Shown in pieces: positions 1-4,505 of a stretch of 11,811 nt of DNA. The stretch lies in contig JALTMC010000643.1 in assembly GCA_027005175.1 (NCBI GenBank), forward strand, positions 1-11,811, given 5' to 3'. Made by a program: the position numbers and the translations under genes. Source of the stretch: Myxococcales bacterium. GTDB lineage: Bacteria; Myxococcota_C; UBA6777. The notes beneath the pieces are model-generated. The model saw only the letters and a list, made by a program, of their open reading frames with translations. It was not told the origin of the DNA and made no database searches. Numbering within the stretch: the stretch's first letter is position 1; each line of letters begins with the position of its first letter.

Positions 1-549
1 CGTCATCGGTATTTGACGTTTTATCGTTTGGCTCGGGCGGGGAATGCCGAACTAGAGAAGATCTTTGCGCGTGGTGTTACGCCGGGTTTTCATGAACTTG
101 ATGGTTGGGAGTTTCGGGGTTGGAATATGGCACCGGTGACGCGGTTGTTGGGATTTCAGAAGTTTAAGAAGGGGTTTTATCGACAGCCGGGGGCTCATCG
201 GGAGGGGCATATGTATGGGTACAATGTGGTGGTGCGTCAGAATGCGTTGATAGAGCCACATTTGGCACTTCCCAATGAATTGGAGCCCAAGAAGCATGGG
301 TATTATTTGGTGTCACCTGTTGACCAAGGAGCACGGGACAACTTCCACCCACATGCGTTATTGTTAGATTATTCGAGTGGGCCGGACAACCCTATTTGGG
401 ACCCTTCGGTGGTTTTGCGTGACTATTTGGTTCAGGTTGAACCGGAAAATTCGGATCTGTTGTTGGGGAAAGCTTATCTTGCGTTGGGACCAGCGCGGGT
501 TTTCTCTAATTTTTTTGTGTTGGAACGATATAACAAGCAAGGTCGGTAA
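1..549 (+). CDS. Conserved-looking protein of unknown function, 5' end cut by window edge
   Basis: The reading frame is open from the first base (R-H-R-Y before a possible TTG at 13) and ends with TAA at 547-549. About 182 residues are visible. No ribosome site can be judged at the TTG, so I treat the gene as running in from the left. There is no signal peptide or long hydrophobic segment in the visible part. Distinctive segments, numbered from base 1, are LDGWEFRGWN (about 32-41), FKKGFYR (about 54-60), GYNVVVRQN, and a C-terminal LLGKAYLALGP followed by FFVLER. The GW-x-F-x-G plus KGF wording and the LLGK end vaguely recall lipid-binding GXWXG/DUF4334-type proteins, but I cannot establish homology. 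The next gene (YceI-like) starts 5 nt downstream, so the two are probably co-transcribed and translationally coupled. A role linked to lipids or hydrophobic ligands is only a guess from that neighbour. Codons favour G or T in third position. Confidence 0.8.
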   Translation, partial: RHRYLTFYRLARAGNAELEKIFARGVTPGFHELDGWEFRGWNMAPVTRLLGFQKFKKGFYRQPGAHREGHMYGYNVVVRQNALIEPHLALPNELEPKKHGYYLVSPVDQGARDNFHPHALLLDYSSGPDNPIWDPSVVLRDYLVQVEPENSDLLLGKAYLALGPARVFSNFFVLERYNKQGR

Positions 550-554
550 TTCGT

Positions 555-1076
555 ATGTCCGCATTTGTGTTGCAATCGAAAGACGGGTGGCTGCGGCTCA
601 ATACCTGGAAAGAAGGTTTGTTGTCTCGCATGGGACACGATTTGTTACTTGCGATTCGAGAGTTCTCTATCTCGGTAGAGTATGACGACGACAAGGATTG
701 GCATGTGTCTGTAAAGATTGATAAAGACAGTTTTTTTGTGAAAGAGCCAGATTCATTGTCTGCAAAAGATAAGGCAGAAATTCACCAAAATATTTGCAAT
801 CAGCTGCCAGATGATATTCTCTTTGAGGGGAGTGTTGTGCGAAAAGAGGAAGAAGCCGAGGTGCAAGGTTTTCTGTCTTTGGGTCGTACAAGTATTCCGA
901 TTCGTTTTGCCATGAGTTTGCATGAAGGTGTGGCTTCCGGCAGAGTGGAACTTTCACATCGGGCCCTTAATATTAAACCGTATCGTGCACCACTCGGCTT
1001 GATTCGGTTGCAAGATCGGCTAGAACTGTCCTTTTCCTTCGATCTTCGTTCGTGGCTCGATGTACAAGAGACTTGA
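555..1076 (+). CDS. YceI-like family protein, cytoplasmic form
   Basis: The protein has 173 residues. It shows the YceI hallmarks: an N-terminal strand leading to a GLLSRMGHDLLL segment (residues 21-32, the usual 'VGHDL' position) and a C-terminal block LSHRALNIKPYRAPLG (133-148) followed by RLQDRLELSFSFDL. YceI proteins form a lipocalin-like beta barrel that binds isoprenoid or other amphiphilic lipids, and many are secreted. This one has no signal peptide, so it is predicted cytoplasmic. The middle (residues 43-105) is rich in Asp, Glu and Lys, with an inserted helical stretch (SLSAKDKAEIHQNICNQ) of a kind seen in some non-secreted members. The ATG at 555 lies 5 nt after the upstream stop codon. 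An AAGG at 539-542 is a somewhat distant ribosome site, so coupling to the upstream gene is likely. Family assignment is fairly good; the ligand is unknown. Confidence 0.78.
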   Translation: MSAFVLQSKDGWLRLNTWKEGLLSRMGHDLLLAIREFSISVEYDDDKDWHVSVKIDKDSFFVKEPDSLSAKDKAEIHQNICNQLPDDILFEGSVVRKEEEAEVQGFLSLGRTSIPIRFAMSLHEGVASGRVELSHRALNIKPYRAPLGLIRLQDRLELSFSFDLRSWLDVQET

Positions 1077-1122
1077 CGTGTGAATTTTCGATCACGTATA
1101 TATGCGGTGTACTCAATCTTGT

Positions 1123-1129
1123 GGAAGGA
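1123..1129 (+). promoter_or_regulatory. Ribosome binding site fixing the FHA gene start
   Basis: GGAAGGA lies 8 nt before the ATG at 1138. It supports this start over the in-frame ATG at 1102, which has no comparable purine-rich sequence upstream. Confidence 0.7.
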
Positions 1130-1137
1130 TAGATGTA

Positions 1138-1710
1138 ATGGCTGAATTGATCTTGAAGCTTAAAGATCGAGAGATCAAGCGTATTAATATATCGAAAGTT
1201 GAAATCACGATGGGGCGTGACCCGGATTGTGATCTCTTTATTGATAATATTGGTATCTCCCGAGAACACTGCAAGATAGTATATCGTGGTGGTCGCTTTT
1301 TTCTCCGTGACAACGGTAGCAGTAATGGTACTTTCTTGAACAACAGTAAGATCGCTCAAGAGAGCGAACTCAATGATCAAGATGAAGTGCAGTTGGGTAA
1401 GTATCGAGTGATCTTCTCTGGAGCTGGTGGTATGCCTGAGCATCTGCTGGGTGCTGGAGAAGAAGATGCTGGTGGGAAAAAGGTGCGCAGCGTCTTTGGA
1501 ACGGTTCAGTTCTCCCCGGACGAGATCCAGAACTTGTTGACAGCATCGGGGGAGGAGCAAGCTGGTGCTATCAAGGCTCCCAATGTGTCTCGTCCAGACA
1601 TCGATGCCCCCAGAGCGACACTGTCCAAACAAGCTCAGCTGAATATTATTTTGGGTGTGGTTGTGGCTATTCTTGTGATTTTACTCGCGGTTGTTCTAAT
1701 CCAACGCTAG
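1138..1710 (+). CDS. FHA-domain protein with C-terminal membrane anchor
   Basis: The protein has 190 residues. An FHA domain spans about residues 5-93, with the standard phosphothreonine-binding residues visible: GRDP (26-29), SREH (41-44) and NGSSNGTFLNN (59-69). A linker of about 75 residues, rich in Gly, Glu and Ala, follows; it contains a distinctive patch FGTVQFSPDEIQNLL (120-134). A hydrophobic helix at about 169-188 ends in QR at the very C-terminus. There is no N-terminal signal, so the FHA domain should face the cytoplasm on a tail anchor. I chose the ATG at 1138 because GGAAGGA at 1123-1129 sits 8 nt upstream; the frame is also open back to an ATG at 1102, but that adds 12 residues outside the FHA fold. 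FHA domains read threonine phosphorylation, so a partner Ser/Thr kinase is expected, but none is in this window. The gene lies 61 nt behind the YceI-like gene. Confidence 0.9.
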   Translation: MAELILKLKDREIKRINISKVEITMGRDPDCDLFIDNIGISREHCKIVYRGGRFFLRDNGSSNGTFLNNSKIAQESELNDQDEVQLGKYRVIFSGAGGMPEHLLGAGEEDAGGKKVRSVFGTVQFSPDEIQNLLTASGEEQAGAIKAPNVSRPDIDAPRATLSKQAQLNIILGVVVAILVILLAVVLIQR

Positions 1711-1887
1711 CGCCCAATCCCCACCAACATACGAACTGCTCCGTTGCTTCTCTCTCGCTTACCAAATATCGATCTTTGCTTGAATTTGAAACACAGCTTC
1801 TTGACTTCTCACCCCATAACGTGTTTTGTCACTTGCTCGTTTTACAACGGGATCTTTCTTTTTCCTTGAATGATGTCTGAGTTAATT

Positions 1888-1892
1888 GGGAG
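1888..1892 (+). promoter_or_regulatory. Ribosome binding site of the desaturase gene
   Basis: GGGAG lies 9 nt before the ATG at 1902. It separates the true start from a second ATGTCTGAG at 1873-1881, which is out of frame and has no ribosome site of its own. Confidence 0.65.
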
Positions 1893-1901
1893 TCGATTGT
1901 T

Positions 1902-2981
1902 ATGTCTGAGCAACAACGTATCACCACAGATCCGGTTTATGTGCCAAAGGAGCGATATCATGCTTTGGATCGCTTCTTTCTGTCGCTAATTAACGATCCC
2001 CGTGATCTACCTTTTATGTATTTGTGCTTGCAAATTACTGTATTTATTATCCCCTTCGCGATTGCACTCTTTGTTCCAGGTGTCTTTCGGTGGTGGTTGG
2101 CTCCGATCTATCTCACCTTGACTCTGTTTTTCTACCTTGATCGATATATTTTGATGCTGCACAATACCAGCCACCGCAGCTTGTTTAAACGCAAATACAA
2201 GTTCTTCAATCACTATATCCCCTGGGTATTGGGGCCTTTTTTGGGGGAATCTCCAGAGACCTATTATGCACACCATATCGGTATGCATCACCCAGAGAAC
2301 AATATGCCACATGATCTCAGCTCCACCATGCAGTACCAGCGTGACAGCTTCGTCGACTTTATGCGGTACCACCTGCGCTTCTTTTTTGGAATTGTCTTTG
2401 AACTTTCGACCTATATGCGCCAACGTGGACGGTTCAAGATGATCCGACACATGCTTGTAGGAGAGATTGGGTTCTATTTGACTGTCATTGTCCTGTTGTT
2501 TGTCAACTGGCAGGCTACCCTTGTCGTATTTGTTATCCCCTTCTTCTTCACGCGCTTGGTGATGATGGCTGGCAACTGGGGACAACACGCATTTCTTGAT
2601 CATGACGCTCCTAACAACTGTTATCGCAACAGCATCACCTGCATCAATTGTCGCTACAACCGACGAGCGTTTAACGATGGCTATCATATCAGTCATCATC
2701 TCAAAGCCAATCGTCACTGGACGGACCACCCTCTTGAATTTGAAGACAACATCAAAACCTATGCCAAAGAAGGTGCCATCGTTTTTGAAGGCATCGACTT
2801 TTTTATGGTTTGGTTCTTTCTTATGTTCAAAAACTACAACAAACTCGCCAAACACTATGTCCAGCTCGATAAAGAGAACCCCCTCAGTCGCGACGAACTT
2901 ATCGCGCTCTTCAAAGAACGCACACGACGTTTTGAAGAAGATGAACTCAAAGCAAGCCTCGCCCTACCCACTGTCGCATAA
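1902..2981 (+). CDS. Membrane fatty acid desaturase family protein
   Basis: The protein has 359 residues. It carries the di-iron histidine boxes of integral-membrane desaturases and hydroxylases: HNTSH (87-91), HHIGMHH (124-130) and HISHH (262-266), plus an extra histidine-rich patch GNWGQHAFLDHD (224-235). Hydrophobic segments occur at about 40-60, 66-86, 187-202, 205-222 and 298-310, which places the His boxes on the cytoplasmic face. The family uses O2 and electrons from ferredoxin or cytochrome b5-type donors to desaturate (or hydroxylate) acyl chains or related lipids. The exact substrate cannot be read from sequence, and no electron donor gene is adjacent. The C-terminal 40 residues are charged and look like a soluble tail. 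Third codon positions are richer in C than in the genes to the left, especially toward the 3' end. The gene appears monocistronic, and the stop codon overlaps the first base of a 70-bp tandem repeat. Confidence 0.92.
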   Translation: MSEQQRITTDPVYVPKERYHALDRFFLSLINDPRDLPFMYLCLQITVFIIPFAIALFVPGVFRWWLAPIYLTLTLFFYLDRYILMLHNTSHRSLFKRKYKFFNHYIPWVLGPFLGESPETYYAHHIGMHHPENNMPHDLSSTMQYQRDSFVDFMRYHLRFFFGIVFELSTYMRQRGRFKMIRHMLVGEIGFYLTVIVLLFVNWQATLVVFVIPFFFTRLVMMAGNWGQHAFLDHDAPNNCYRNSITCINCRYNRRAFNDGYHISHHLKANRHWTDHPLEFEDNIKTYAKEGAIVFEGIDFFMVWFFLMFKNYNKLAKHYVQLDKENPLSRDELIALFKERTRRFEEDELKASLALPTVA

Positions 2982-3120
2982 CTCCTCACTCTTGATAGTC
3001 GCTAGCGGATCACTCTCGTTCGCCCACAAGATACACAACCAGTCCAGCCGACTTCTCACTCTTGATAGTCGCTAGCTGATCACTTCCGTTCGCCCACAAG
3101 ATACGCAACCAATCCATCCG
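2981..3120. repeat. 70-bp tandem repeat, two copies, 3' of the desaturase gene
   Basis: Unit 1 (2981-3050) and unit 2 (3051-3120) align without gaps at 63 of 70 positions by hand comparison. Unit 1 begins on the last base of the desaturase TAA. Both copies contain the palindrome GCTAGC (3001-3006 and 3071-3076) and the block CGTTCGCCCACAAGATAC (with one preceding difference). There is no coding potential that I would defend. The array fills most of the gap between two convergent genes. Confidence 0.9.
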
Positions 3121-3131
3121 AGAGTCATACG

Positions 3132-3153
3132 ACCCTCGACTGAAGTCAGGGGT
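3132..3153. terminator. Imperfect hairpin between convergent genes, possible terminator
   Basis: Arms 3132-3141 and 3144-3153 pair over 10 positions, with one C-A mismatch and one T-G wobble around a GA loop. It follows the 70-bp repeats and precedes the 3' end of the NUDIX gene, where either transcript would need to stop. There is no strong T-run on either side, so termination is an inference from position and pairing only. Confidence 0.35.
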
Positions 3154-3182
3154 TTCCGGCTAGCGAGGCCCTAGATGAATCC

Positions 3183-3749
3183 TCAGGTTGTTCCGATTAA
3201 TTTTTGAATCGCTCGCATCACCGATGGATCAGATTCCACTTCGTTGACATCCTCAACAAGAGTCCAGCGTGCATCTTTGGCATCTGAGCCAGCTTTAATG
3301 ATGGTGGATGTGGCTTGAAAAAGAAAGCGAACATCAAAGTGTTCGTGGCCGGGATCATCACGTAACGGTGGGATCTCATGGATGTCGATATCGAAAATTC
3401 CCTGTTGGTGGAGGTGTAGCTCCGTCACTCCAGTCTCTTCGAGAACTTCTCTTTGGGCAGCGGCCTCGACACTTGTGTCATCGGGGTCAATGTGACCACC
3501 GGGCTGCAGCCAGCGATGAAGTTTTCCATGATAAATGAGCAGAATCGAGCGTTGATCGGGAGACAATACAAAGGAGCTTGCGGTGAAGTGCCCAGGGGTA
3601 AAGTGATGGCGTGAGAAGGGATCTTTCTCCCCATCCAATAGCTCCATCATTCGTCGCAGGTACCCTTGTTCTGTGGAGTTCAGTGGCTTCATTTGCTCCA
3701 GTTGATTCTTCAGCTCTTTGCGGCGCATTTCCAATCTGTTGTTGAGCAT
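3183..3749 (-). CDS. NUDIX hydrolase
   Basis: The protein has 188 residues. A short N-terminal helical region (1-45) precedes the Nudix fold. The Nudix box starts at GGH (84-86) and ends in REVLEETG (100-107), with the catalytic REVLEE glutamates intact. The segment between the first Gly and REVLEE is one residue longer than in MutT, a spacing found in a common NUDIX subgroup that also carries WLQPGGH and a later H-FDVRFLF motif, both present here (80-86 and 137-144). NUDIX enzymes hydrolyse nucleoside diphosphates linked to another moiety; the substrate is not evident. The ATG at 3747-3749 has a weak purine-rich GAGAG upstream, so an internal Met at residue 8 is possible. The gene is divergent from the small secreted protein gene and convergent with the desaturase. 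Confidence 0.92.
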   Translation of the reverse strand: MLNNRLEMRRKELKNQLEQMKPLNSTEQGYLRRMMELLDGEKDPFSRHHFTPGHFTASSFVLSPDQRSILLIYHGKLHRWLQPGGHIDPDDTSVEAAAQREVLEETGVTELHLHQQGIFDIDIHEIPPLRDDPGHEHFDVRFLFQATSTIIKAGSDAKDARWTLVEDVNEVESDPSVMRAIQKLIGTT

Positions 3750-3817
3750 TTCACTCTCTTTCTTGGATGATCGATGTTCTTTTTACAACGACGGGGTTCA
3801 AAGAAAACCTGTAACAG

Positions 3818-3845
3818 CTTTCATTGTACCTCGATCCAATGAAAG
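3818..3845. promoter_or_regulatory. Perfect 9-bp inverted repeat, candidate operator over a NUDIX promoter
   Basis: CTTTCATTG (3818-3826) and CAATGAAAG (3837-3845) are exact inverted copies with a 10-nt spacer, so the half-site centres are 19 nt apart, close to two DNA turns. On the reverse strand the inner part contains TACAAT (revcomp of 3823-3828), a plausible -10 box for the NUDIX gene starting at 3749; no good -35 is visible. The spacing suits a dimeric repressor. A plus-strand terminator is less likely because the stem is AT-rich and the T-run comes 10 nt later at 3856-3862. Confidence 0.45.
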
Positions 3846-3886
3846 GGAAGGGTGATTTTTTTGTAAAACTTGGAAGGAATTCAGAG

Positions 3887-3902
3887 TGGGGCGAAAGCCC
3901 CA
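3887..3902. other. GC-rich hairpin with GAAA tetraloop
   Basis: TGGGGC (3887-3892), GAAA loop (3893-3896) and GCCCCA (3897-3902) form a perfect 6-bp stem closed by a GNRA tetraloop. A second possible stem, CCATT (3900-3904) with AATGG (3909-3913), shares bases with the first, so the two are mutually exclusive. It lies 77 nt before the ATG of the small secreted protein gene and could be a 5' leader structure. A TTGACA at 3903-3908 resembles a -35 box, but the matching -10 region is poor. Confidence 0.5.
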
Positions 3903-3967
3903 TTGACAAATGGTTCGGTTGACGTTCTTTTAGCAAACGCACTTGGATGCATTTGGTTTGTTGAAAC

Positions 3968-3972
3968 AGGAG
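3968..3972 (+). promoter_or_regulatory. Ribosome binding site fixing the small secreted protein start
   Basis: AGGAG lies 6 nt before the ATG at 3979. This selects 3979 over the in-frame upstream start codon at 3943, which would add 12 residues in front of a signal peptide. Confidence 0.75.
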
Positions 3973-3978
3973 CGTTGT

Positions 3979-4293
3979 ATGCTTTGGCTCTGGAAGAGAT
4001 GGCGTCGTATTTGTATAAGTCTTTTATTATTCGTGAGTTTGTCCTCTTTGGGGACCCTGGACATGGGTTGCGCTGCGGATCAATGCCGACGCTATTTTCA
4101 GGAAGTGAAGAAGCGTTGTCGGTTGGGCTCGTCGGCCGAGGGAGCTAAGCTGGATCTATATTTGCAACGGACATTTACAGCTTGTCAGTTGGATATTTGC
4201 AACCGCACCTCTGTTAATACGATTGATTGTCTCAATCCTGAAACCCACGTTCCTGGTGGTCTTACAGGTCGCTTTCTGACCTGTAAGGATTAA
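3979..4293 (+). CDS. Small secreted cysteine-rich protein, function unknown
   Basis: The protein has 104 residues. The N-terminus is a clear export signal: a basic start (KRWRR, 6-10), a hydrophobic core (about 11-25) and a polar region ending near GCAAD (30-34). A cut after Ala32 or Ala33 by signal peptidase I is plausible. Cys31 follows Gly, but the -3 residue is Asp, so a lipobox is weak. The mature part has six further cysteines (36, 47, 69, 74, 84, 102), an even number suited to disulfides in the periplasm or outside the cell. The spacing C-x10-C and C-x4-C-x9-C does not match a family I recognise. The start is supported by AGGAG at 3968-3972. The final ten codons contain a perfect 10-bp inverted repeat. 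The gene stands alone between the divergent NUDIX gene and mutS2. Export and start are well supported; function is unknown. Confidence 0.78.
   Translation: MLWLWKRWRRICISLLLFVSLSSLGTLDMGCAADQCRRYFQEVKKRCRLGSSAEGAKLDLYLQRTFTACQLDICNRTSVNTIDCLNPETHVPGGLTGRFLTCKD
4261..4287 (+). terminator. 10-bp perfect hairpin overlapping the end of the secreted protein gene
   Basis: CTTACAGGTC (4261-4270) and GACCTGTAAG (4278-4287) pair perfectly around a 7-nt loop. The stem ends 3 nt before the TAA. No T-run follows, so it may act as an mRNA 3'-end stabiliser or a weak terminator rather than a classical intrinsic terminator. Confidence 0.45.
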
Positions 4294-4505
4294 TCAGGAA
4301 CCGATCACGAGCCGTGAGTCTCGGGTCTATGTTCTTCCTCTCTTGGGCTGATTGGTCCAAACAACAGCCTAATCCAATCCGTTGTACATGTTTGTTTTTG
4401 TGTGGAGGACTGAACCTGTTTGGTGGTTCGTGCGTCCAATCCTGCCAGACTGGGTAGATCCCTTTCCGGTCTGAGCCAATCCCATACAAAGATACGAGAA
4501 ACATC

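Noticed and set aside
973-1632. Reverse-strand frame of 219 codons opposite the YceI-like and FHA genes
   Set aside because: It spans two well-supported forward genes and their gap and has no recognisable motif.
1801-1830. TTGACT at 1801-1806 as a -35 box for the desaturase gene
   Set aside because: No acceptable -10 box occurs at 16-18 nt spacing.
2007-2855. Long reverse-strand frame opposite the desaturase gene
   Set aside because: It is a shadow. The forward frame carries all His boxes of a known family, and the reverse translation shows no coherent domain.
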